Shown here in pieces: positions 47,895-55,580 of a DNA stretch of 64,000 nt. Positions within the stretch are counted from its first letter, which is position 1; each line of letters opens with the position of its first letter. Below the pieces are notes generated by a model that saw only the letters and a list, made by a program, of their open reading frames with translations, was not told the origin of the DNA and did not search any database. Source of the DNA: a virus. The stretch lies in IMG/VR virus record IMGVR_UViG_3300033233_000001, positions 62,001 to 126,000 of that record; one strand, written 5' to 3'. The translations under genes were made by a program, and so were the position numbers.

Positions 47895-48833
47895 CTAGTT
47901 GTGACGCCAGTACGTCAAGCCGTTCTGCGTGTCGTTCAGATTGCCGTCGTACGACGACAGGAAGTGCCCGGCGCCATCAGCGCCCACGGCCTCTTCGGCT
48001 GCGGCCTTGACGTCGATACCAGCGATCTTGATCGCCTGCTTCGCGGCGTCTTCCTTGCCGTAGATGTTTTCGAGGTACTCCATCGGGTCGCTCAGTTCGG
48101 CCTTGGTCTGTGCCTCTGCGACGTTCTCGATGTCCTCGTCACTCGGGTCTGACGTCTCGACCTCGTAGTCGTAGTCGTACTTCTCGGCCCCGGGGTGCGC
48201 CGCGTTCTGCTCATCGACCCAGGCGCCGCCGGCTTCTTCCGCATCGCCCTCGTCATCGTACACGCCGAGCGTCTTCTCGTTGTTGTCCGGGTCGGTGGTC
48301 TTCACCGTGTACTTCGGACTGATGCCGTGGCCCTCGGCCTCGTGCCAGAAGTTCTTCGTGTCGCGCTCCGCGTCTTCGCGCAGACGCTCCTCATTCGAAT
48401 TCAGCACGTCACTCCAGAGGTCACGACTGAGGCGCTCCTTGTCGATGTGCGACTCGATGAAGCTGGGCTCGAAGTTCTCCGGCTCGTTCTCCAGCTGCTC
48501 GGTGACGTACGCGAGGGCAAGCTCCTCGGCCGCGACGTCGTTCTCCACGACGTACCACTCCTTGCCGGTCTTGCCGCCTGCGATCTCGACGAGATAGACC
48601 TTGCTGTTGCCGACCCCGGTCGGCGCGCTCGACTCCTTGATCTTCAGATCATCGGCGGGAATGTCGAGCGCGCGCGACATCTCGACGAGCACTTGGTCCT
48701 CGTCGTCGAAGTCGATGGTCGTTCGTGCCGGTGCGGCGGCGATCGGCGGACGAGCCGCGACGGGCTTGCGCGACGTCCTCTTCTTCGACGTGCGCTTCTT
48801 GGGCTTCTTGGAACGACGTTTCGCTGTGGCCAT
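47895..48833 (-). CDS. Acidic protein with KRTSKKRTSRK N-terminal tail, 312 aa
   Basis: Starts MATAKRRSKKPKKRTSKKRT then changes abruptly to a very acidic body (DFDDEDQVLVEMSRALDIPA, EEAGGAWVDEQNAAHPG, DYDYEVETSDPSDEDIENVA). No known fold. The charge-split design and the tail shared with two other proteins suggest DNA association or packaging. SD GGAAGGAGG. TAG stop. Confidence 0.6.
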   Translation of the reverse strand: MATAKRRSKKPKKRTSKKRTSRKPVAARPPIAAAPARTTIDFDDEDQVLVEMSRALDIPADDLKIKESSAPTGVGNSKVYLVEIAGGKTGKEWYVVENDVAAEELALAYVTEQLENEPENFEPSFIESHIDKERLSRDLWSDVLNSNEERLREDAERDTKNFWHEAEGHGISPKYTVKTTDPDNNEKTLGVYDDEGDAEEAGGAWVDEQNAAHPGAEKYDYDYEVETSDPSDEDIENVAEAQTKAELSDPMEYLENIYGKEDAAKQAIKIAGIDVKAAAEEAVGADGAGHFLSSYDGNLNDTQNGLTYWRHN

Positions 48834-48865
48834 GACGGCCTCCTTCCGGTAGGGATGCGCGCATT

Positions 48866-49477
48866 CTAGCGCGCCACACGCCCATCCGTCCAGACCTGCC
48901 GGAGCGGAAAGCGCCGCAGGTGGTCCTCGGCCTCTGCGAGCGTGCAGCCGAGTCTGCCGGCAAGCGCCTTGGCCTGGCCCTGGCGCTCGCTGCCGCCGGT
49001 CTCGGCACGCGCGTGCTGTACCTGTTCCCAGAGCCGGAGGTGGAGCGGAGCGAGCGCGTTCCGCACGAGCTTTCTCGCGCTCGGACGGTTCACGCGGAAG
49101 TGGCCGGGCCGTACCTCTTCGAGAATCGCGCGCGTAAGCAGCAGCTGCATGGCCGGGTCGGCCTTGAGCCCGTCGCCGATGCCAACGCCATCGACGGTCA
49201 GCGCCTGACGCAAGATCGTGAAGCCGCTGTCGAGGTGCACACGCAGGAAGCCGTGGACCGCTGCTGCGTCTGGTCCGCCCGCGCCGCGCGTGATGACGCG
49301 CAGGAACGCCTCGGCGACTTCGGCGAGCGCTCGGCTCGGGCCGCTCGCTGTGTCGGCGACCTCGCTGACCTCTGCGAGGTCGCCAAGCGCTTCCGTCAGG
49401 TCGTCGGCCGGATCGTGCGCTTGAAGCCGCATGGCGATGGCGACGAGGCGTTCGGCGAGCGCGTCGTCGTCGGTCAT
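48866..49477 (-). CDS. Helical hypothetical protein, 203 aa
   Basis: MTDDDALAERLVAIAMRLQA, LRVHLDSGFTILRQALTVDG, LGCTLAEAEDHLRRFPLRQV. Longer upstream frame is a shadow. Unknown. Confidence 0.6.
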   Translation of the reverse strand: MTDDDALAERLVAIAMRLQAHDPADDLTEALGDLAEVSEVADTASGPSRALAEVAEAFLRVITRGAGGPDAAAVHGFLRVHLDSGFTILRQALTVDGVGIGDGLKADPAMQLLLTRAILEEVRPGHFRVNRPSARKLVRNALAPLHLRLWEQVQHARAETGGSERQGQAKALAGRLGCTLAEAEDHLRRFPLRQVWTDGRVAR

Positions 49478-49746
49478 CGCGGCCGGTACCCGTGGTAGAC
49501 AGGCTCGTAGCGAACGTCGACGTTGATGCGCTGCCACTCCTCGTGCCCGGCGTGCCGGACCTCGCACTCGACGCCGCCCATGGGCGGCCCGCCGCTCCAG
49601 TGAGATCGAGTACGCCAGTACTCGCACGCGTCCTCGGCCGCGCGCTCCATGCTGTCGGCGTCGATGTCGACGGTGTAGTCGTCATCGTACTCGTAGAGGC
49701 GGACGACGTACTTGTTCTCGCCGTGGCCTCGGTGCGGATAGCCCAT
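49474..49746 (-). CDS. Hypothetical protein, 90 aa
   Basis: MGYPHRGHGENKYVVRLYEY-DDDYTVDIDADSMERAAEDA with Tyr/Asp-rich strands; start overlaps TAA (TAATG). Unknown. Confidence 0.55.
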   Translation of the reverse strand: MGYPHRGHGENKYVVRLYEYDDDYTVDIDADSMERAAEDACEYWRTRSHWSGGPPMGGVECEVRHAGHEEWQRINVDVRYEPVYHGYRPR

Positions 49747-49976
49747 TAATCCTCCGTACGAATCCCGTCGTTGAGCACGTCGTCCACGATCGACGGCGCG
49801 TTGCGCTCGTACCACATCAGGCAGCCCTTCCAAAGCGAATGCGTCTCTCGAAGCCGTGCGTAGGCCTCCGTGCGCCGACCGCTCGCTTCGAGGCGTGCGG
49901 CGCCGAGCAGTGCTTGGCGCAGCCGCTTGATGTGCGCGTCGATCTCCGTCGGTCCGGGCTTTTTCCTGCCGCTCAC
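49746..49976 (-). CDS. Small hypothetical protein, 76 aa
   Basis: GTG 49976 overlaps the upstream TGA. MSGRKKPGPTEIDAHIKRLR then ETHSLWKGCLMWYERNAPSI. Unknown. Confidence 0.5.
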   Translation of the reverse strand: MSGRKKPGPTEIDAHIKRLRQALLGAARLEASGRRTEAYARLRETHSLWKGCLMWYERNAPSIVDDVLNDGIRTED

Positions 49977-50317
49977 GGCACTCGTCGCCACGGACTCGCG
50001 CCGTACCAGTCGCTTCTCTCGAATGTCCCCGGCTCGAACGAGCCGAGGCGGAGAACGATCTGCAAGGCGATCTCTGTCTCGCGATGCAGTTGGAACGCGC
50101 GAGCTTTCATGGCGTCGGCGTCTTGCGTCATCGGCCATTGGAGAAGCTCGATGACGTCGTCTTCGACGTCGCTGTTGCCGTAGGGTCGCTTGGGGTCGAT
50201 CTTCGGCGCTCCGGTCTCGCAGTCCTGCCAGCCTACGTAGAAGTGCCGAAGCAGGCGCACATGTTCCGACGTGAGCGTGAACCGCAGAAGCTGCTCGTAG
50301 TGTCGATCGCGACTCAT
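49973..50317 (-). CDS. Conserved phage-type protein (WQDCETGAP motif), 114 aa
   Basis: FTLTSEHVRLLRHFYVGWQD-CETGAPKIDPKRPYGNSDVE is a pattern I know from small phage proteins (LTEEHLKLLRR.YV.W.D.E.GAP.iDPKRPYGNS). Function unknown. Confidence 0.7.
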   Translation of the reverse strand: MSRDRHYEQLLRFTLTSEHVRLLRHFYVGWQDCETGAPKIDPKRPYGNSDVEDDVIELLQWPMTQDADAMKARAFQLHRETEIALQIVLRLGSFEPGTFERSDWYGASPWRRVP

Positions 50318-50325
50318 GGCACGTC

Positions 50326-51174
50326 TCAGATGACGTTCGGCGGCTGAGCGCCGCGGTACGCGATGGTCGTGATCTCCTCGTCGGCGCGCCAGGCGTTCCA
50401 GGCCACGAGGCACTTGGCGAAGACTGCGCGACGTTCCTGCTCGGTCGGTGAGTGCTGATCGGCGAGGAATCGGATGAGCGTGTTCGCCGTCACGCAGTAC
50501 TTCTGGTCGACCGTCGGCACCTGAGAGAAGACAGCCCCGAAGAACGACTCGGCTGCGGCGCGGTCGATGCGCGCGCAGCGAAGGAAGGCCGCAAGCGCCG
50601 GCACCTTCACCTTTTTGAAGCGTACGCAGAACGGAGCGACAGCCATGACGACCTTGTCCGCCTCGATGAGCACGGGGATCTCCGAGCGCGTGAGAACCGC
50701 CGACGCTCGACCGTTCCCGCTCTCCACCGAGAACGCGCGAAGTACGTTCGCTGGCACGTCGAGTCCGACGAGTCGGCCCACGTCGACGACGGTGCGCTGG
50801 GCTCCGATGTCGATGGAGGCACGGACCTTCTTCTCGGCCTTGCCCTCGTTGACGAGGAACACCGCGAACTCGATCTTACCCTTCGGCCACTGCGAGAGCG
50901 ACATGAGACGATGCTGCCCGTCGATCACGCTGCCCTTCTCGGTGATGACGATGGGGGCGATCGGATAGAACCGCCCGCCCTCCATGTCGCGGAGGTAGCG
51001 GGCTACGACGCGGCTACGAAGGCCGCGCTGCCGCTCGTCGTTGGCCTCCATGAGCACCTTCGCGTCGTCGCTCGTGAGCGTCGCGCAGAACAGGATGCCG
51101 TGGGCGAAGGGGACCTCGTGACCCTTGCGACGACGGCGGAGGAGATTGACGGCATCGACTGTGGAGTTGGCCAT
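50326..51174 (-). CDS. ParB/DGQHR-domain protein, 282 aa
   Basis: IAPIVITEKGSVIDGQHRLM-SLSQW is a DGQHR/ParB-like box; DDAKVLMEANDERQRGLRSR-VVARYLRDME precedes it. C-terminal helical domain. DGQHR proteins occur in DNA-modification, defence and phage loci. Leaderless-type start. Confidence 0.65.
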   Translation of the reverse strand: MANSTVDAVNLLRRRRKGHEVPFAHGILFCATLTSDDAKVLMEANDERQRGLRSRVVARYLRDMEGGRFYPIAPIVITEKGSVIDGQHRLMSLSQWPKGKIEFAVFLVNEGKAEKKVRASIDIGAQRTVVDVGRLVGLDVPANVLRAFSVESGNGRASAVLTRSEIPVLIEADKVVMAVAPFCVRFKKVKVPALAAFLRCARIDRAAAESFFGAVFSQVPTVDQKYCVTANTLIRFLADQHSPTEQERRAVFAKCLVAWNAWRADEEITTIAYRGAQPPNVI

Positions 51175-51185
51175 GTGTGTTGCGA

Positions 51186-51214
51186 CTTGTAGCGCGGCTC
51201 GGCGTATGTCGCAA
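51186..51214 (-). promoter_or_regulatory. Leaderless promoter for gene 50326-51174
   Basis: TTGCGA (51214-51209), 17-bp spacer, TACAAG (51191-51186), 11 nt before the ATG. TGTCAGACG at 51237-51245 is a near operator. Confidence 0.55.
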
Positions 51215-51237
51215 GCACGAAAAGCGCGTCACCACTG

Positions 51238-51576
51238 TCAGACGTCGGACACCGCGTCGAGCGTGGCAATTTCGCGCTCGCTCAGGCCCGCGTAGTAGCG
51301 GTCCCGCTCGTAGGTCTTGCTCTTGCGCGCGCTCTCCCACGCGATGCTCAGGAGCAGGCTCGCATGGTCTTCGGCCGCGTGCGTGTGCAGCAGCGCCTCG
51401 TTGATGCCGCGGTCCCGGTCGTCCTCGTCGCATGGGTCGTCGAGCAGCTTGCCCGACGTGTCGAAGGCCTCGCCGAGCGCGTCGAGCCAGTACTCGTAGA
51501 CGTTCGGGCCGATGGTCAGGGATAGGTGAGCGCCGCTTGTGCGGCCGGCGCCCTTAGCCGTGGTTCGCTTTCGCAT
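51238..51576 (-). CDS. Hypothetical protein, 112 aa
   Basis: MRKRTTAKGAGRTSGAHLSL, IGPNVYEYWLDALGEAFDTS, C-terminal helices. Start uncertain (a longer frame reaches 51618). Unknown. Confidence 0.5.
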   Translation of the reverse strand: MRKRTTAKGAGRTSGAHLSLTIGPNVYEYWLDALGEAFDTSGKLLDDPCDEDDRDRGINEALLHTHAAEDHASLLLSIAWESARKSKTYERDRYYAGLSEREIATLDAVSDV

Positions 51577-51618
51577 TTCACGGGAAGAGACGCGGGTCGG
51601 CCGAAACGCTGACAGCAA

Positions 51619-51831
51619 TCAGCGCGGCTTGAGCACCGGTACGCGGACGGCGGCCGCGAACGCGTTGACCTCGACGCTCGTGCCTGGGTACCAGCCGAGC
51701 GCGCGATCGATGTCGTCCTCCATCGGATGCTCGCCGTGGACGATGGGCTCGTCGATCGGTTCGGCGTCCGGCCACACGTATCCGTCGGCCCACACGTACC
51801 TGATCACGTCACGCTTCGGTCGGCTGGTCAC
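51619..51831 (-). CDS. Small hypothetical protein, 70 aa
   Basis: GTG 51831 chosen because TTGCGA-N17-TACGAT ends 6 nt upstream. MTSRPKRDVIRYVWADGYVW, then ALGWYPGTSVEVNAFAAAV. Divergent from RtcB. Unknown. Confidence 0.55.
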   Translation of the reverse strand: MTSRPKRDVIRYVWADGYVWPDAEPIDEPIVHGEHPMEDDIDRALGWYPGTSVEVNAFAAAVRVPVLKPR

Positions 51832-51837
51832 GGGCAA

Positions 51838-51899
51838 ATCGTACGCCCGGCGCGCGTGTGTCGCAAGCCCTTGACCGTCGCGCTGGCCTCGGGCACCGT
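51838..51899. promoter_or_regulatory. Divergent leaderless promoters sharing a -35 module
   Basis: Leftward: TTGCGA (51866-51861), 17 bp, TACGAT (51843-51838), 6 nt to GTG 51831. Rightward: TTGACC (51871-51876), 17 bp, CACCGT (51894-51899), 6 nt to GTG 51906. The central TGTGTCGCAAGCCCTTGAC is repeated at 57940-57957. Confidence 0.6.
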
Positions 51900-51905
51900 C
51901 TGCCC

Positions 51906-54569
51906 GTGGGCGCGACCTTCGACTTCCTCCGCCGAGACGCGGCGGCCGGCTGCTATCACGTCGAGAATCCTCTCGGACTCGACGTGCGCCTCTTCGCGAA
52001 CGCCGAGGTCCACTTCGAGAAGTCGGCGTTCCAGCAACTGTTCGACTTCCTCGACGTCTCGCGTGCGGTGAGCGATCTGCGCGAGGCCGAAGCCGCTGGA
52101 CGCGTTTCGTTCTTCGGGGACGCCCCGGCCGGCATCGACAAGGTCGTGCTCACGCCGGACTTCCACAAGGGCTCGCTGGTCCCCGTCGGCACGGTCGCGC
52201 GTGCCCAGCATTTCTGCATCCCCCAAGCGATCGGGAACGACATCTGCTGCGGCATGCGGTTGCTCGTGACTGACCTGCCGGCCGAGGCGCTCGACCCGTA
52301 CTGGCCGGAGATCCAGAAGCGGCTTCGGGCGATCTTCTTCGCGGGCGAGCGAAACATCCCGATGTCGCCGCGGCAGCGCGAGGCGGTCCTGCGCGATGGT
52401 CTGCCGGGACTGCTGCGCACGGCGGGGGACAACGAGAAGACGGGCATCTGGACGCGCTTCGATCCTGTTGCCGAGAGGGAGAATCTTTCGCGCGCGCATG
52501 ACGAGGGGCACTTCGAGACGCGGCGCCTGTTTGGGTTCGAGAGCTTCATCGAGGCCAGTGGGCGCGTCGATGGGCGCGACCCGCAGATCGGCTGCGTCGG
52601 CGGAGGCAACCACTTCGTCGAGCTTCAGCGGATCGACGCTCTCTTCGACGGGCACGCTGCGCGCGCGTGGGGCATGTCGAAGGGGTGCTTGGCCATCATG
52701 GTGCATTCGGGGTCGGTCGGGCTCGGGCACGCGATCGGCGGGCACTTCATGGGCCGTGCGCACGAGATCTTCCCGACGATCGTGAAGGCTCCGGCTGGCG
52801 GCTTCTATCCGCTGCCGACGAGCGGGCCGCGAGCGGAAGAGGGTCTGTTCTATCTCGACGGCATGGGCAACGCGGCGAACTTCGCGTTCGCGAACCGGCT
52901 GTTCCTCGGCCTCATGGCGGTGCGCGCGATCGAAGAAGCATCCGGACGTACGCTATCGACCAAGCTCGTCTACGACGCGCCGCACAACCTCGTGTTCCGT
53001 ACCGGCGACTCGATGCTGCACCGCAAGGGCGCGACGCCTGCGTACGGGCCGAGCGGCGACGACTACCATGGACGGCCATGTCTAATCCCAGGCTGTTTCG
53101 CTGCGGGCACGCGGATCCTGATGGCCAACGGCCACTACGAGAGCATCGAGAACATTCATCCTGGGGACCGAGTGATTGACGGTGCCGGTAACCCGGCAGC
53201 AGTCCGAAATATTCTACGACGCGGCCGTCGAGACGTATGGCGATACAGAAACAACAACTGGTTCGCCGACACAGTCGCCACGCCGGATCACCTACATTTC
53301 GTTGGCGACTTCTCTTCGACGCCTAATGCGCAGTCAGTCGCAGGACGTTTTAAGCCTGATGGTCGCCGGTCATACTCGTTCACCAGAACAGCAGTATTGG
53401 ACCGGCGGACTAAGAGCGGGGAGAGCAAGTACGCATGGCGGCGTCTCGACGAGTTACCGAAGCGCTGTTACAGCTACGTGCTTCTCATGCCTCGACGCAT
53501 CAACTTCGTCGGCATGAAGCGGACATTCGTTGAATACCGCGAAGGATGGGCGTTGACGCCTAGCTACGATTTGGGATACGTGCTCGGTCTATTCGTGGCA
53601 GACGGCACGACGTACTACAAGCCGGCCGACGGAGGCCAAGTCACCTGGGCGCTTGCCCTGGACCAAGATGAGATGGCTGCAAAACTATCGGCTGCGCTGA
53701 TGTCGATCTTTGCAGTTAAGACGAAACTGTATCGAACGAAAAACGTGCTGCTCGTCGTCGTGCATAATGTTCGTCTTGCGCGGTTGTTCTTGGATTTCGG
53801 CAAGAAGCGCACGAAGGCTCTTCCGGGCCACTTTTGGTGCAAACAGAGGGCGTACACGCGCGGAGTCTACGACGGCCTTTACGATGGCGACGGGCACTTC
53901 AACGCAGGATCGAAGAAAATCACGAATACGTCGGTCGCGTGTATTGAGCAGTTCATGATCATTCATCATCTGCTTTTCGGATATCTGCCGTCGATTAGCG
54001 TGCGCCCGCCGTCTGCCGGCGGCCTTGCGGAGCGCGGGTGTGACGTAAAGCGCTGCGGTCCATCTTACCGGGCGACCTCTCTCGGCAAACCTCCTTTGTC
54101 TAGGCTGTATCAGCTGATCGAGATGAGGCGTGTAGACAGGAAAAAGCGCAGCGCGTTGGTGTACGATCTCGAACTCGATGGGCCCGAGCCGAGTTTCATC
54201 GCGAACAACGCGATCGTGCACAACTCGATGGGAGCAGCCAGCTACGTACTTGCCGGACAGGGACGCGAGGATGCGTTGGAGAGCGCGTGCCACGGTGCGG
54301 GCCGAGCGCTGTCGCGCGGGAAGGCCACGCACGTCGACAGGGACGTGTACGAGCGGGAGATCGGCAAGCTCCGCGTGGTCGGGCCGATCGACCCGCGCTC
54401 GCCGCGGATCGCACGGCGACGTGACATCGTCGAGGCCTACGAGAAGCGGCTGATGGAAGAAGCTCCGTACGCGTACAAGGCGGTCGAGCCCGTCGTCGAT
54501 TCCGTCGAGGACGCGCAGATCGCACGCAAGGTCGCGCGGCTCATGCCGCTCTGCACGGTGAAGGGTTGA
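51906..54569 (+). CDS. rtcB: RtcB RNA ligase, intein-containing
   Basis: Extein motifs: TPDFHKGSLVPVGTVA, GNDICCGMRLLVTD (metal Cys), GGGNHFVELQ, MVHSGSVGLGHAIGGHFMG, DAPHNLVF, HRKGATPAYGPS, PG-SMGAASYVLAGQG (split by the intein), ACHGAGRALSRGKA (guanylylated His region) and the C-terminal ARLMPLCTVKG. It joins 2',3'-cyclic phosphate and 5'-OH RNA ends using GTP and Mn. GTG 51906 fits the promoter spacing; an upstream GTG 51858 lies inside the -35. Confidence 0.93.
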   Translation: MGATFDFLRRDAAAGCYHVENPLGLDVRLFANAEVHFEKSAFQQLFDFLDVSRAVSDLREAEAAGRVSFFGDAPAGIDKVVLTPDFHKGSLVPVGTVARAQHFCIPQAIGNDICCGMRLLVTDLPAEALDPYWPEIQKRLRAIFFAGERNIPMSPRQREAVLRDGLPGLLRTAGDNEKTGIWTRFDPVAERENLSRAHDEGHFETRRLFGFESFIEASGRVDGRDPQIGCVGGGNHFVELQRIDALFDGHAARAWGMSKGCLAIMVHSGSVGLGHAIGGHFMGRAHEIFPTIVKAPAGGFYPLPTSGPRAEEGLFYLDGMGNAANFAFANRLFLGLMAVRAIEEASGRTLSTKLVYDAPHNLVFRTGDSMLHRKGATPAYGPSGDDYHGRPCLIPGCFAAGTRILMANGHYESIENIHPGDRVIDGAGNPAAVRNILRRGRRDVWRYRNNNWFADTVATPDHLHFVGDFSSTPNAQSVAGRFKPDGRRSYSFTRTAVLDRRTKSGESKYAWRRLDELPKRCYSYVLLMPRRINFVGMKRTFVEYREGWALTPSYDLGYVLGLFVADGTTYYKPADGGQVTWALALDQDEMAAKLSAALMSIFAVKTKLYRTKNVLLVVVHNVRLARLFLDFGKKRTKALPGHFWCKQRAYTRGVYDGLYDGDGHFNAGSKKITNTSVACIEQFMIIHHLLFGYLPSISVRPPSAGGLAERGCDVKRCGPSYRATSLGKPPLSRLYQLIEMRRVDRKKRSALVYDLELDGPEPSFIANNAIVHNSMGAASYVLAGQGREDALESACHGAGRALSRGKATHVDRDVYEREIGKLRVVGPIDPRSPRIARRRDIVEAYEKRLMEEAPYAYKAVEPVVDSVEDAQIARKVARLMPLCTVKG
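53094..54224 (+). mobile_element. Intein in RtcB (377 aa)
   Basis: Starts CFAAGTRILMANGHYESIEN after IPG and ends FIANNAIVHN before SMGAA (+1 Ser), with the classic penultimate His. Block B DTVATPDHLHFVGD; LAGLIDADG endonuclease motifs LGYVLGLFVADGTT and GVYDGLYDGDGHF, both Asp intact, so homing may be active. Inserted in the active-site loop. Lower GC than the extein. Confidence 0.93.
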
Positions 54570-54600
54570 CCTCGTACCTCGTGGCGTGTGTCGGAAGCTC

Positions 54601-54629
54601 TTGACTGTCGGACAGGACGTGCCCAGAGT
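54601..54629 (+). promoter_or_regulatory. Promoter with TGTCGGACA operator for the vWA gene
   Basis: TTGACT (54601-54606), 17-bp spacer, CAGAGT (54624-54629); operator CTGTCGGACAG (54605-54615) touches the -35. Followed by GAGAGG SD and ATG 54655. Confidence 0.6.
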
Positions 54630-54654
54630 CGTCGCGTAGAAAGAGAGGTCGAGC

Positions 54655-55569
54655 ATGGGGTACTCTGGCTGGGTTTCGAGTGTCTACGAGGACCGCAGCG
54701 CGTCGCGTCGTGGCATGTCGACGCACGAGGTGCGTGAGAAGGTCTTCTCGCAGGGTCTGCACGCGTCGCTGAACCCGCGCGGCGTCGCGGTTCGCGAGAG
54801 CCGTGACAGCGGCAACCATCCGGAGAGCAACGCGATCGGCGTGTTCTTCGACGTCACGGGCTCGATGGGCACGATCCCGGCGCACTTCGCGGCGCACAAG
54901 CTCGGGCACCTCATGGAGATGCTCTCGACGCGCGGCGTCATCCCGCATCCGCAGGTGCTCTTCGGCGCCATCGGCGACGCGCACCACGACCGCTCGCCGT
55001 TCCAGGTCGGGCAGTTCGAGTCGGGTATCGAGATGGACGACTGTCTGACGAAGGTCTTCATCGAGGGCGGCGGCGGCGGTGACGTCGAGGAATCGTACGG
55101 ACTCGCGCACTACTTCTTCTCGCGACACACCGCGATCGACTGCTTCGAGAAGCGGAGCAAGAAGGGCTACCTCTTCACGCTCGGTGACGAGAAGGCGCAC
55201 GACCGCATCACTCGCGCGGAGGCCAGTGGGATCTTCGGCGACAGCCTCCAGTCCGACGTGCACCTGCACGATGCGATCAACGCGGCCAAGGAGCGCTACA
55301 ACGTCTTTCACATCGTGGTCGGCGGGGGGTCAAGCCATGGCGACGACCCGAAGATCATGGCGTTCTGGAAGGAACTTCTCGGCCAGAACGTGCTGAAGCT
55401 CGACGATCCGGACAACGTCTGCGAGATGATCGCGGCGACGATCGGCATCACCGAGGGCAAGGCGATCGACGCGATCGAGTCCGTGCTGGTCGGCGGCGGA
55501 TCGAGCAAGCGCGCGGCGGAAGCCGTCACGAAGGCCGTCGGCCCGCTGTTCGCATCGCTCAGCGTCTGA
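54655..55569 (+). CDS. von Willebrand factor A-like domain protein
   Basis: 304 aa. GVFFDVTGSMGTIPAHFAAH is a MIDAS DxTGSM; GAIGDAHHDRSPFQVGQFES and LFTLGDEKAHDRITRAEA give later metal residues. Almost the whole protein is the vWA fold. It lies directly downstream of RtcB; Ro-type proteins with vWA domains accompany rtcB in some bacterial RNA-repair operons, so an RNA-related role is plausible but inferred. Confidence 0.8.
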   Translation: MGYSGWVSSVYEDRSASRRGMSTHEVREKVFSQGLHASLNPRGVAVRESRDSGNHPESNAIGVFFDVTGSMGTIPAHFAAHKLGHLMEMLSTRGVIPHPQVLFGAIGDAHHDRSPFQVGQFESGIEMDDCLTKVFIEGGGGGDVEESYGLAHYFFSRHTAIDCFEKRSKKGYLFTLGDEKAHDRITRAEASGIFGDSLQSDVHLHDAINAAKERYNVFHIVVGGGSSHGDDPKIMAFWKELLGQNVLKLDDPDNVCEMIAATIGITEGKAIDAIESVLVGGGSSKRAAEAVTKAVGPLFASLSV

Positions 55570-55580
55570 AGGGCGACCTC

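Noticed and set aside
47895-49685. Single 596-aa leftward protein
   Set aside because: The N-terminal half is a shadow of 48866-49746; the real gene starts at 48833 with a strong SD.
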